The notes under the pieces were generated by a model. It saw nothing but the letters and a program-made list of their open reading frames with translations. It made no database searches and was not told the DNA's origin. A DNA stretch of 64,000 nucleotides from Rariglobus hedericola (lineage in GTDB: Bacteria > Verrucomicrobiota > Verrucomicrobiia > Opitutales > Opitutaceae), in assembly GCF_007559335.1 (NCBI RefSeq), contig NZ_VMBG01000001.1, positions 186,001 to 250,000 on the forward strand, written 5' to 3'. This document shows, one piece after another, positions 51,101 to 58,695 of the stretch; within the stretch, counting starts at the first letter, position 1, and each line of letters begins with the position of its first letter. The translations under genes and the position numbers were made by a program.

Positions 51101-54057
51101 GCTTCGGGGCCGACCTCGATGAGCCAGTCGGCGGATTTGAGGACGTCGAGATTGTGCTCGATGACGACGACGGAGTGTCCGCGGTCGACGAGGGCCTGGA
51201 GGACGGCGATGAGGCGTTTGACGTCGTGGCGGTGGAGACCGGTGGTGGGTTCGTCTAGCAGGAGCAGAGCTCCTTTCGGAGTGACGAGTGATGAGTGAGA
51301 AGTGACCGGTAGCTTTTCGCCGGTGAAGTTGCTGAGGTATTTGACGAGTTTGAGGCGTTGGGATTCGCCGCCGCTGAGGGTGTTGAGGGGCTGGCCGAGC
51401 GTGAGGTAGCCGAGGCCGACGGAGTCGAGGCTGGCGAGACGGGTGCGGATGGACTCGTGGTTTTTGAAGAGCGGGAGGGCGTCGGTGATGCTGGTGCCGA
51501 GGAGGTCGGAAACGGAGAGGTCGTTCCAACGGATGGCGAGGACCTCCGGCTTGAAGCGCTTGCTCTCGCAGATGGGGCACGGGACGAAGACATCGGAGAG
51601 AAACTGCATCTCGACGCGCTCGTAGCCGAGGCCTTGGCAATGGTCGCAACGACCGTCGCCGCTGTTGAAGGAGAAGGACGACGAACTGAAACCGGCTTCC
51701 TTGGCGGCGGGCTCCTTGGCGTAGAGCTCGCGGATGAGTTCCCATGCCTCGGTGTAGAGGGCGGGGTTGGAGCGCGGGGTGCGGGAGAGGGGCGACTGGT
51801 CGACGAGAACGATCTCGGAGAAGGCATCGTCTCCTGTGATGGACGCGATGACGGCGGGATCCTCGGTGAGCTGGAGGCGCTTCGAGAGCAGGCCTTGGTG
51901 GATGACGTTGTCGAGGAGCGTGGACTTGCCGGAGCCGGAGACGCCGGAGAGGGCGACGAGACGCTGGAGCGGGAGCGAGAGCGTGACGTTGCGGAGGTTG
52001 TGCTTGGAGGCGTCGCGGAAGGTGAGCCAGCCCGAGCCAGAGGACGGAGGGCGGAGGACAGCGGACAGATCGGAGTCGGGTCGCTGGCGCTCCCCGCTAC
52101 GGGGAAGGGCGACTGGGCGGCGGGTGGCGGGGAGGTCGACTTGTTCGCGGCCGGAGAGGTAGCGGCCGGTGATGCTGGCTTTGGATTTGAGGAGGCCGGG
52201 GAGGTTGCCTTCGAAGACGATGTGGCCGCCGCGGGCGCCGGGCTCGGGTCCGACCTCGATGAGGTGGTCGGCGGCGCGGATCATGGCTTCGTCGTGCTCG
52301 ACCACGACGACGGTATTGCCGGCGTCGGTGAGGGTGCGGATGATCGCGATGAGGCGGTCGATGTCGCGCGGGTGCAGGCCGACGCTAGGTTCGTCGAGGA
52401 CGAAGAGCGTGTCCACGAGGGACGTGCCGAGACAGGACGTAAGGTTGACGCGCTGGACCTCGCCGCCGGAGAGGGTTTTCGAGGTGCGGTCGAGGGTGAG
52501 GTAGCCGAGGCCGACTTGCTGGAGGTAACGGAGGCGCGTGAGGATGCTCTCGTAGGCGATGGTGGCGCTGCGGTTGTCGGCGGAAGTGATGAGTGACGAG
52601 TGGCGAGTGAGAAGATTGAGAAGCTCGGAGACGGGGAGTTGGTAGAGTTCGGGGAGCGTTTTCCCCTGCCATTTCCAGCAGAGGGATTCGGGTTGGAGGC
52701 GCGTGCCGTGGCAGGACGGGCACTCGTTGTAGGCGCGGAAACGCGAGAGGAAGACGCGGACGTGCATCTTGTAAGTGTTCTTCTCGAGCCACGTGAAGAA
52801 ACCTTTCACGCCATACCAGGCCTTGGGCCACTCGAGTCCGTTTTCGCCGTAGCCGGGTTCGCCGTTGATGACGAAGTCGCGCTGCTCGGGCGTGAGGGAG
52901 GCGATGGGGACGTTGACGGGGATCTTTTTCTTTTTGGCGACGGAGATCAGGTCGTCTTTGGAGGCGCTGTAAACTTCGCCTTCCCACGCCTTGATGGCGC
53001 CGTCGGCGATGGAGACGGACTGGTCGGGGATGGCGAGGCGGTAGTCGATCTCGATGATGCGGCCGAAGCCGCGGCACTGGGGGCAGGCGCCCAGCGGGGA
53101 GTTGAAAGAGAAGAGCGCGGGGGACGCGGCGCGGAAGGTGCGGCCGGTTTCGGGGGAGTGGAGGCCTTTTGAATAATGGCCGACGGGCGCAAGGGTGTCG
53201 GCGGAGAAGACGTGGACCTGGCCCTGGCCGAAGTGGAGGGCTTGTTCGACGGCTTCGAGGAAGCGCGGGCGGGCGTCGGGAGTGGTGGCGAGGCGGTCTT
53301 GGGCGGTAAATAAGAACGTCGAACGTTCAACGTCCAACATCCAACGTCCAAGTTCGGAATCGGCTGACGCGGCCAGCAAGTCGTCGATACGGGCAACCTG
53401 CATGCGCGAGCCGGGCGGTTGGACGTTGGGCGTTGAAGGTTGAGCGTTGGATGTTGAGCGTTCGTGCGCGGGCAACAGCACGCGGACGTAGGACTGGCCT
53501 TTGAGATTGGTGAGGATTTCGACCCACGTGAGCTTTTCCGGCTTGGTGACCTTGAAGGCGATGATGACCTGGGCGCCGGGGGTGACGGCGCGGGTCTTTT
53601 CCCAGATGGTGGCGGGTGTGTCGTCCTCGACGGGTTTGCCGGTGGCGGGGTCGAAGCAGGTGGCGACGTGGCTGAACCAGACTTTAAAGAAGTCGGTGAG
53701 CTCGGTCATCGTGCCGACGGTGGAGCGCGAGGTTTTGACGGTGTTGGTCTGCTCGATCGCGATGGACGGGCGGATGTTCTCGATGGAGTCGACCTTGGGC
53801 TTGTCGAGGAGGTCGAGGAACTGGCGTGTGTAGGCGGAGAACGTCTCGACGTAGCGGCGCTGGCCTTCGGCGTGGAGGGTGTCGAATACGAGGGAGCTTT
53901 TACCCGCGCCGGAAAGACCGGTAACGACGACGTATTTGCCAAGGGGCAGGTCGAGGTCGAAGCCCTTCAGGTTGTTCTGACGCACGCCGCGCAGGCGGAT
54001 GCATTCGGGGGCGGCTTTGGACTTGGCGGCGGGGAGGGAGGAGGCGGAACGGACCAC
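48190..54057 (-). CDS. uvrA: Fused double UvrA, excinuclease ABC subunit A
   Basis: Damage-recognition ATPase of nucleotide excision repair, here 1955 residues, twice the usual length of about 940. It consists of two complete UvrA halves joined near residue 1045. Four P-loops are visible: GLSGAGKSSL (about 47), GVSGSGKSTL (about 709 and 1081) and GPSGAGKSTL (about 1632). Four ABC signatures match them (LSGGEVQR, LSGGESQR, LSGGEAQR twice), and zinc-finger CxxC pairs occur in both halves. UvrA works as a dimer, so the fusion is a covalent dimer; Chlamydiae have a similar long UvrA. GTG start at 54057. Several inter-domain loops are encoded by short dispersed repeats. Confidence 0.93.
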   Translation of the reverse strand: MVRSASSLPAAKSKAAPECIRLRGVRQNNLKGFDLDLPLGKYVVVTGLSGAGKSSLVFDTLHAEGQRRYVETFSAYTRQFLDLLDKPKVDSIENIRPSIAIEQTNTVKTSRSTVGTMTELTDFFKVWFSHVATCFDPATGKPVEDDTPATIWEKTRAVTPGAQVIIAFKVTKPEKLTWVEILTNLKGQSYVRVLLPAHERSTSNAQPSTPNVQPPGSRMQVARIDDLLAASADSELGRWMLDVERSTFLFTAQDRLATTPDARPRFLEAVEQALHFGQGQVHVFSADTLAPVGHYSKGLHSPETGRTFRAASPALFSFNSPLGACPQCRGFGRIIEIDYRLAIPDQSVSIADGAIKAWEGEVYSASKDDLISVAKKKKIPVNVPIASLTPEQRDFVINGEPGYGENGLEWPKAWYGVKGFFTWLEKNTYKMHVRVFLSRFRAYNECPSCHGTRLQPESLCWKWQGKTLPELYQLPVSELLNLLTRHSSLITSADNRSATIAYESILTRLRYLQQVGLGYLTLDRTSKTLSGGEVQRVNLTSCLGTSLVDTLFVLDEPSVGLHPRDIDRLIAIIRTLTDAGNTVVVVEHDEAMIRAADHLIEVGPEPGARGGHIVFEGNLPGLLKSKASITGRYLSGREQVDLPATRRPVALPRSGERQRPDSDLSAVLRPPSSGSGWLTFRDASKHNLRNVTLSLPLQRLVALSGVSGSGKSTLLDNVIHQGLLSKRLQLTEDPAVIASITGDDAFSEIVLVDQSPLSRTPRSNPALYTEAWELIRELYAKEPAAKEAGFSSSSFSFNSGDGRCDHCQGLGYERVEMQFLSDVFVPCPICESKRFKPEVLAIRWNDLSVSDLLGTSITDALPLFKNHESIRTRLASLDSVGLGYLTLGQPLNTLSGGESQRLKLVKYLSNFTGEKLPVTSHSSLVTPKGALLLLDEPTTGLHRHDVKRLIAVLQALVDRGHSVVVIEHNLDVLKSADWLIEVGPEAGADGGQIIAEGTPEDVARATTATSPFLRHALADESLPLAAEDPAPYGTPLVTHHSSLVTPPAAELRLTGARENNLKNISLTIAHRELTVVTGVSGSGKSTLAFDIVFAEGQRRFMESMSPYARQFVEQMPRPAIDRLTGIPPTVAIEQRITRGSRKSTVATITEVAQYLRLLYARMGVQHHPDTGKPVQPLTPGQLKKLLLTVLHSPKAKKAKHLYLCAPLIRGRKGHHQPIATWIEDHGYELMRADGRLLRVDTFQKLDRYSEHDIEVVVADMKTEARPGPALDNALRLGKGSCFIALPNGEVLSWFSTTRTDIDTGESFPELDPKQFSHNSPRGWCPTCRGHGRVFPWMLEPADDDDKDDPAARLREFGIESGDDVADTGTPCPECHGQRLNRIARAVKLHLNGKLAPVSLPELLASTPEQLLTRLGALKLDERGALITQDIVPQIQERLKFLDHVGLGYLALERPTDTLSGGEAQRIRLAAQLGTNLAGVLYVLDEPSIGLHARDNDRLIETLLALRDKGNTLLVVEHDDELMERADSIIDLGPAAGIHGGDLLAHGTPAHIKASEKSLTGLFLAKGIQHPLRGSYRDLPASARRPSSVLRSPSSDKDWLTLENVQFRNLKNFDVRLPLGRLTMVAGPSGAGKSTLFRDVLYPAVNHAIKAKKSKVTGKDFVKATGFAPEPADTVPFLDLRNADAFKGVIEVDQSPIGKTPRSTPATYLGIFDLIRTFFASLPEAKMRGYSAGRFSFNTAGGRCETCSGGGRIKLEMAFMPDTYLPCDDCRGTRYGPELADIQWKGKNIGQVLQLTFEEAATFFDFHSLLSQVCQLMVDCGLGYLTLGQSSPTLSGGEAQRLKLVTELANGLASYKERSRGIAVRNLYLLEEPTIGLHLSDCEKLIKVLHSLVEQGHTVVVIEHHLDLLAEADYIIELGPVGGPQGGELLYQGPLPGLLKLKTSPTAPYLKAKLNR
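49275..49325. repeat. GGAGGACGGA-type repeat inside uvrA (copy 1)
   Basis: Tandem variants of GGAGGACGGAGAACGGAGGA and CAGAGGACGGACGACGG, translated in frame on the minus strand as a Pro/Arg/Ser linker. The same family recurs at 52039-52075 within uvrA and between genes at 54141-54191. Confidence 0.7.
50922..50955. repeat. GAGTGACGAGTGATG repeat inside uvrA (copy 1)
   Basis: Units of GAGTGATGAGTGACGAGTGG, encoding PLVTHHSSLVTP on the minus strand. Related copies lie at 51280-51308 (SHSSLVTP) and 52584-52613 (LTRHSSLIT). All three stay in frame and sit between conserved UvrA blocks. Confidence 0.7.
51280..51308. repeat. GAGTGACGAGTGATG repeat inside uvrA (copy 2)
   Basis: Second in-frame copy, close to the Walker B region of the second ABC module (directly after GALLLLDEP in protein order reversed); translated as VTSHSSLVTPK. 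Confidence 0.65.
52039..52075. repeat. GGAGGACGGA-type repeat inside uvrA (copy 2)
   Basis: AGAGGACGGAGGGCGGAGGA with CAGCGGACAGATCGGAG, in frame in the linker before the second P-loop. Confidence 0.65.
52584..52613. repeat. GAGTGACGAGTGATG repeat inside uvrA (copy 3)
   Basis: AAGTGATGAGTGACGAGTGG with CGAGTGAGAAG, translated as LLTRHSSLITSA in the first half of the protein. Confidence 0.65.
53315..53465. repeat. Inverted pair of CAACGTCCAACATCC-type repeats inside uvrA
   Basis: AACGTTCAACGTCCAACATC (53322-53352 region) and its near reverse complement built from TTGGACGTTGGGCGTTGAAG (53419-53465) flank about 65 bases. Both arms are translated in frame (SNAQPSTPNVQPP and LGRWMLDVERSTF). Confidence 0.65.
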
Positions 54058-54140
54058 GGGTGAGACGAAGTCCAGCGTGCGGAAGAAAGCAAACCGTCAG
54101 CGGACGGGAAATTCCCGCTGCTGACATAGGGTTGTCAGCG

Positions 54141-54265
54141 GGGAGGACGGAATACGGAATACAGAGGACGGGCGACGGACGGATGACGGGCATGGCGCGC
54201 TTTGCGCGTCATCGCGGCATAAAGCCCCTCCTACAAACGGTGCGGGCGGAGTTCCCGCCCTACTG
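54141..54265. repeat. Composite intergenic repeat region
   Basis: Contains the GGAGGACGGAATACGG family (54141-54191), then a REP-like sequence that on the minus strand reads TGTAGGAGGGGCTTTATGCC followed by a GACGCGC/GCGCGCC hairpin, and a GGGCGG/CCGCCC hairpin at 54244-54260. It occupies the gap between uvrA and the DeoR gene. No gene. Confidence 0.65.
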
Positions 54266-55042
54266 TCAGGCCTTGGACTTGGGGGCGACCGTGAGGGTGG
54301 CGCTGGCGTTTTTGATGGCGGCGACCACGGCGGGGGCGGGCTTTTGGTCGGTGATGATGGAAAACTTCGCGCTGAACGGGGCGGTGAGGCTCATGGCCTT
54401 GCGACCGAACTTGGAGCTGTCCATGGCGAAGATCGTGCGCTCGGAAGCAGCGATCATCTTGCGCTGGGTGGCGACGATCAGGGTGTTGTGATTCCACACG
54501 CCGGCCTCGGTGATGCCGGCGCCGCCCAGGATGGCGATGTCGGCGTGGATTTGTTCGAGGGATTGCTCGCAGAGCGGGCCGACGAGCACGCCGAGACGGT
54601 TGTGGATGCTGCCGCCGGTGACGATGGTTTCGAGAGAGCCGATTTCGCTGAAAAGACCGGCGATGGGCAGGGAGTTGGTAATGACCTGCAGGCGTTTGGC
54701 GGTGAGCAGGCGGGCGACGGCGTAAATGGACGTGCCGCCGTCGAGGATGACCGTCATGCCGGGTTGGACTTGGTCGGCGATGAGACGGGCGATGGAAAAT
54801 TTTTCGTCGGACTGGCGTTGGTCGCGGGAGATGAAGTCGTATTCCTTGGCGAGTTCGTCGGTTTCGACCAGCGAAGCGCCGCCGTGGTGGCGGCGAAGGA
54901 CGCCGCGCAATTCCAGTTCGTCGAGCGCGCGGCGCACGGTGGAAAGCGAACTGGCGAAGAGCGTGGCGAGGGTGTGCAGGTCGGCGTATTTGTGCTCACG
55001 GATATGTTTCTCGATGAGGTCGAGCCGCTGCTTGTTTGTCAT
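54266..55042 (-). CDS. DeoR/GlpR-family transcriptional regulator
   Basis: 258 residues from ATG 55042 (MTNKQRLDLIEKHIREHKYA). N-terminal DeoR winged helix (LHTLATLFASSLSTVRRALD, then LELRGVLRRHHGGASL). The C-terminal sugar-phosphate sensor domain has VILDGGTSIYAVARLL, VITNSLPIAGLFSE and DSSKFGRKAMS. Members repress sugar or nucleoside catabolic genes until a phosphorylated sugar binds. No adjacent catabolic operon identifies its target. Confidence 0.88.
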   Translation of the reverse strand: MTNKQRLDLIEKHIREHKYADLHTLATLFASSLSTVRRALDELELRGVLRRHHGGASLVETDELAKEYDFISRDQRQSDEKFSIARLIADQVQPGMTVILDGGTSIYAVARLLTAKRLQVITNSLPIAGLFSEIGSLETIVTGGSIHNRLGVLVGPLCEQSLEQIHADIAILGGAGITEAGVWNHNTLIVATQRKMIAASERTIFAMDSSKFGRKAMSLTAPFSAKFSIITDQKPAPAVVAAIKNASATLTVAPKSKA

Positions 55043-55139
55043 GGCGATGGGTTTTAGGGAGCGGGAGGCAAAGGTCGAGGCGTGTGTTGCGAGGGGAGTT
55101 TTTCGTTGCCCGAGCGGGCGACGGCTTGAAAGTGGCGCG

Positions 55140-55604
55140 ATGAAACATCCTTTCGTCGCACTTCTGGTGCGTTGGTCGGTGCTGGCCCTCGGCGTGACGC
55201 TCGCGACACGCCTGGTGGACGGCATCAGCTACAACGATATCGGCACCTTGGTCGCGGTGGTCGCACTGTTGAGCTTGTTCAACGCCGTGCTGAAGCCGCT
55301 GCTGGTGCTCTTCGGACTGCCGTTCATCGTGCTGACGCTGGGATTGGGTGTGTTGTTGATCAACGCATTGCTCCTCTGGCTGGTGGGCAGTTTGTTGCAG
55401 CCGGCGTTCCGGGTGGATGGGTTTGGCTCCGCCTTTTGGGGTGCGCTGATCATCAGTCTGACCAACCTCTTCGTGAGCGTGCTGCTCGCCAAAAAGAATG
55501 TGCAGATCAACGTCACCCGTGGCGTTCCGTCCGCGCATCAGGGCAATCCGCCGCCGGCTCCGGGGCCGCGCAAGATCAAGGACGACGACGTCATCGACAT
55601 CTGA
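55140..55604 (+). CDS. Four-helix membrane protein, phage holin family 4 (PF04020-like)
   Basis: 154 residues with four transmembrane helices and short loops (LLVRWSVLALGVTLATRLVD, FNAVLKPLLVLFGLPFIVLT, LGVLLINALLLWLVGSLL, FWGALIISLTNLFVSVLLA), which match the small family often named phage holin family protein. The pattern NAVLKPLL is the signature. A polar tail ends DDDVIDI. No prophage genes are near, so a chromosomal membrane role is more likely than lysis. Confidence 0.83.
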   Translation: MKHPFVALLVRWSVLALGVTLATRLVDGISYNDIGTLVAVVALLSLFNAVLKPLLVLFGLPFIVLTLGLGVLLINALLLWLVGSLLQPAFRVDGFGSAFWGALIISLTNLFVSVLLAKKNVQINVTRGVPSAHQGNPPPAPGPRKIKDDDVIDI

Positions 55605-55705
55605 TTGCGGCTTCGGGCGCATCCCTAGTTTCAATTTGACCGGCGAACGCGACGACGCGACGTTTGCGCCTTTAGCCGGCACACGCATTCCTTCACTTTT
55701 CCATC

Positions 55706-57103
55706 ATGGCAGACACACTTGAATACGATCTGATTGTCATCGGCGGCGGCCCTGCGGGCTACGCGGGCGCTATTCGCGCCGGTCAACTGGGCAAAAAAGT
55801 TGCCTGTATCGAACTCGAGCGGGCGGGCGGCACCTGTCTCAACTGGGGCTGCATTCCCACCAAGGCCCTGCTGAAGAGCGCCGACCTCTACCAGAAGATC
55901 AAGAAGTCCGAGACGTTTGGCATCACCGTGAAGGACGTGACCTTCGATTTTGCCAAGGTCATGGAGCGCTCCCGCGGCGTCGCCGGCCAGATGGCCAAGG
56001 GCATCGAGTTTCTCTTTAAGAAGAACAAGGTCGACTACTTCACCGGCAAGGCCCGCGTGATCGCCGCCGGCATGGTCGAGATCACCGAAGGCGAGCATAA
56101 GGGCAAATTCTTCAAGACGAAGAACACGCTCATCGCCACCGGTTGCAAAATGCGCCGCATCCCCGATCTCGCGCTCGACGGCGTGCGCGTGATGACCTCC
56201 CGCGAAGCCCTCGCCAACACCAAGCTGCCGAAGTCCATCGTGATCGTCGGCGCCGGCGCCATCGGCGTGGAATTTGCTTATTTCTACAACGCGTTTGGCA
56301 CGAAGGTGACGCTCGTCGAAATGCTCAACCAGGTTCTCCCCGTTGAGGACGAAGAGGTGTCCAAGGTCCTCCAGAAGTCCCTCGAAAAACAGGGCATCAC
56401 CATCCTCACCGGCACCAAGTGCGAGAACTTCCGCGTTGGCAAAGACTCGGTCAAAGTCGACCTCGTCACCGGCGACAAGAAACAGGAAGTGGAGTCCGAG
56501 GTGGTGCTCTCCGCCATCGGCGTCGTGGCCAACATCGAAGGCGTCATAGCTGATGCCGTGAAGATCGAACTCGACCGCAACTACGTGAAGGTGGGCGACG
56601 ATTATCAGACCAACATCAAGGGCATCTACGCCGCCGGTGACATCATCGGACCGCCCTGGCTCGCCCACGTCGCGACCTTCGAAGCCGTGAGCTGCGTCAA
56701 CGGCATGTTCGGCCACGGCAAGGCCAAGCGCGTGACCAAGTTCCCCGGTTGCACCTACTGCCAGCCGCAGGTTTCCAGCACCGGTCTTACCGAGAAAGCC
56801 GCCAAGGAAAAGAAGCTCGATTACAAGGTCGGCAAGTTCCCATTCACCGCGTCCGGCAAGGCCGTGGCATCGGCCGACAGCGAAGGCTTCGTGAAGGTCA
56901 TCACCGATGCGAAGACCGGCGAGATCTACGGCGCGCACATCATCGGCAGCGAAGCCACCGAGCTGATCGCCGAGTATGGACTCGCGATCGAACTCGAGGC
57001 GACCGTCGACGAAATCCACCAGACGATTCACGCGCATCCGACGCTCAGCGAAGCCGTGATGGAAGCCGCCGCGGCGTCGCTCGGCGAGGCGATCCACATC
57101 TAA
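55706..57103 (+). CDS. lpdA: Dihydrolipoyl dehydrogenase
   Basis: E3 flavoprotein that reoxidises dihydrolipoamide in pyruvate and 2-oxoglutarate dehydrogenase or glycine cleavage complexes. FAD site VIGGGPAGYAGAIRA (12-26), redox-active disulfide in GGTCLNWGCIPTKALL, NAD site IVIVGAGAIGVEFAYF, and the C-terminal catalytic His/Glu block HAHPTLSEAVMEA. 465 residues, standard. Single gene; no E1/E2 genes in the window. Confidence 0.95.
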   Translation: MADTLEYDLIVIGGGPAGYAGAIRAGQLGKKVACIELERAGGTCLNWGCIPTKALLKSADLYQKIKKSETFGITVKDVTFDFAKVMERSRGVAGQMAKGIEFLFKKNKVDYFTGKARVIAAGMVEITEGEHKGKFFKTKNTLIATGCKMRRIPDLALDGVRVMTSREALANTKLPKSIVIVGAGAIGVEFAYFYNAFGTKVTLVEMLNQVLPVEDEEVSKVLQKSLEKQGITILTGTKCENFRVGKDSVKVDLVTGDKKQEVESEVVLSAIGVVANIEGVIADAVKIELDRNYVKVGDDYQTNIKGIYAAGDIIGPPWLAHVATFEAVSCVNGMFGHGKAKRVTKFPGCTYCQPQVSSTGLTEKAAKEKKLDYKVGKFPFTASGKAVASADSEGFVKVITDAKTGEIYGAHIIGSEATELIAEYGLAIELEATVDEIHQTIHAHPTLSEAVMEAAAASLGEAIHI

Positions 57104-57186
57104 GCGGGGAGAGCCACGGATTGCCCTGCGTTGTCTTTACACTGGACAGCGCGGGGTCACCGGAGGAGTTTGCCGCTCAGTTTTTT

Positions 57187-57261
57187 GCAGGCGTAGCACA
57201 ATGGATAGTGTAGCGGTCTCCGAAGCCGTCGATCCGGGTTCGACTCCCGGCGCTTGCACCA
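57187..57261 (+). tRNA. tRNA-Arg (anticodon CCG), CCA encoded
   Basis: Acceptor arms GCAGGCG (57187-57193) and CGCTTGC (57251-57257) pair with one G-U; discriminator A and an encoded CCA follow. The T arm is CCGGG-TTCGACT-CCCGG. The anticodon loop CTCCGAA has CCG at positions 34-36, reading the Arg codon CGG, with closing stems GCGGT/GCCGT. Followed by a strong terminator. Confidence 0.93.
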
Positions 57262-57267
57262 CTTTTT

Positions 57268-57303
57268 AGCCCCGCTTTCTTAAAGGAAAGCGGGGCTTTT
57301 TAT
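57268..57303 (+). terminator. Terminator of the tRNA-Arg gene
   Basis: AGCCCCGCTTTC/GAAAGCGGGGCT stem with TTTTT on the 3' side, starting 8 bases after the CCA end. Confidence 0.88.
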
Positions 57304-57312
57304 TTAATACCG

Positions 57313-58203
57313 ATGTCACTCCCCAGTTCAAAACACCTCGTGGTTTTCGGCGCCGGTTATGTCGGCGGTGAGGTGGCGCGTCAGGCGATCGCGCGGGGCT
57401 TTCGCGTCACGGCGCTCACCCGCAACCACACCACGGCCCGCGCGCTGGCCGAGGCGGGTGTGACCGTGATCGTGGATGATCTGGCGGCGGATACCTGGCA
57501 TACGCATGCCGCGCTGCGAGACGGCGCCGACTGCGTGTTGAATTGTGTGAGCTCGGGCGGTGGCGGTCCGGAGGGTTATCGCCGTAGTTATGTGGACGGG
57601 ATGAAGTCGGTGCTGGCCTGGGCGTCCGGCGTGACGGCGGGCACGATTGTTTATACGGGCAGCACCTCGGTGTATCCGCAGGACGGCGGCGTGCGCGTCA
57701 CCGAGGAAGATTCCATCGAGGAGGTCCGCACGGTCGGCAATCCGCTGGTGGAAGCCGAGGATTTGTTGCTCGCGAGCGGGGCGGGTGCGCGGCGTTTCGT
57801 GCTGCGGCTGGCGGGGATCTACGGACCCGGCCGGCATTATCTCGTCGATCAATTGCGTGAAGGCCGCGGTGAAGTCGCGGGCCTGGGGGGACACCGGCTG
57901 AACTTGATTCATCGCGATGACATCGCGGGTGCGATCTGGGCGGCTTTTACGGCACCGGCGAGTGTTGATGGGGGCGTGTTCAACGTGGCCGACGACGGTG
58001 CGGCCCCGAAGGCGGAAGTCGCGGAGTTTCTGGCGACAAAGCTGGGCCTGCCCGCGCCGCGATTCACGGGTGAACCGGCGCAAGGACGCCGTCGGGTGAC
58101 GCCTGATCGGGTGATCGCCAACGACAAGATCAAGCGGGTGTTGGGCTGGCAGCCGGTTTACCCGAGTTATCGGGAGGGGTATGCGGCAATACTTGGGGCT
58201 TGA
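57313..58203 (+). CDS. NAD-dependent epimerase/dehydratase (SDR, YeeZ-like)
   Basis: 296-residue extended SDR. The Rossmann motif VVFGAGYVGGEVARQA lies at residues 10-25. TIVYTGSTSVYP and the YxxxK-like region follow; LRLAGIYGPGRHYL and GHRLNLIHRDDIAGAIWAAF are typical of NAD-dependent epimerases. It is a general sugar-nucleotide or NAD-binding epimerase; no substrate-defining neighbour. It starts soon after the tRNA terminator. Confidence 0.85.
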   Translation: MSLPSSKHLVVFGAGYVGGEVARQAIARGFRVTALTRNHTTARALAEAGVTVIVDDLAADTWHTHAALRDGADCVLNCVSSGGGGPEGYRRSYVDGMKSVLAWASGVTAGTIVYTGSTSVYPQDGGVRVTEEDSIEEVRTVGNPLVEAEDLLLASGAGARRFVLRLAGIYGPGRHYLVDQLREGRGEVAGLGGHRLNLIHRDDIAGAIWAAFTAPASVDGGVFNVADDGAAPKAEVAEFLATKLGLPAPRFTGEPAQGRRRVTPDRVIANDKIKRVLGWQPVYPSYREGYAAILGA

Positions 58204-58276
58204 AGATTTGCCCGCGTTGCTAGGCACTAGCCGTTCGTTTCAAACCTCATCTTTAACTCCCAACCCTTCTCTTACC

Positions 58277-58585
58277 ATGGCCGGCGTAGGCAAACTTCTT
58301 AAACAAGCTCAGAAAATGCAGAAATCCATCGAGTCCATCCAAGGACAGATGGAGACGAAGGTCATCGACATCACCAGCGGCGGCGGCGCGGTGAAAGTGA
58401 AGATCAACGGCGCGGGCAAGTTCCTGTCTCTCGAACTCGATCCCGAGTTCCTCAAGGAAGACTCCAAGCTCGTGTCCGAGACCCTGCTGACCGCCATCCA
58501 GGATGCGTCCAAGCAGGCCAAGGAATTCAACGACGCCGAAATGCAGAAGGTCACGTCGGCCTTCCAGATGCCGGGGATGTTCTAA
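58277..58585 (+). CDS. ebfC: YbaB/EbfC nucleoid-associated protein
   Basis: 102-residue DNA-binding dimer of the YbaB/EbfC family. MAGVGKLLKQAQKMQKSIES opens the protein, GGGAVKVKINGAGKFLSLEL is the beta core, and the end EMQKVTSAFQMPGMF is the typical Met/Gly-rich tail. The ebfC-recR order is conserved in many bacteria, often with dnaX before; here dnaX is absent and recR follows after a repeat element. Confidence 0.9.
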   Translation: MAGVGKLLKQAQKMQKSIESIQGQMETKVIDITSGGGAVKVKINGAGKFLSLELDPEFLKEDSKLVSETLLTAIQDASKQAKEFNDAEMQKVTSAFQMPGMF

Positions 58586-58608
58586 GGAGCGACGGACTCG
58601 CTCAGGTT

Positions 58609-58684
58609 GAGAGTTGAGTGATGTGAGTTGAGAGATCCGGACTTCGGGTTTTGGTCACTCAACTCTCATCTTTCATCTCTCAAC
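58609..58684. repeat. Inverted-repeat element between ebfC and recR
   Basis: GAGAGTTGAGTG (58609-58620) pairs perfectly with CACTCAACTCTC (58656-58667), and GTTGAGAG (58627-58634) with CTCTCAAC (58677-58684). The crossing order of the two pairs means they form alternative rather than nested stems. It ends 12 bases before the recR ATG, so it lies in the leader of recR. Confidence 0.65.
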
Positions 58685-58695
58685 TATTCCGATCC

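Noticed and set aside
50922-52613. CRISPR-like array
   Set aside because: The repeats lie far apart inside a coding region, without regular spacers.
55140-55604. Prophage holin
   Set aside because: Only a family name; no endolysin, terminase or integrase nearby.
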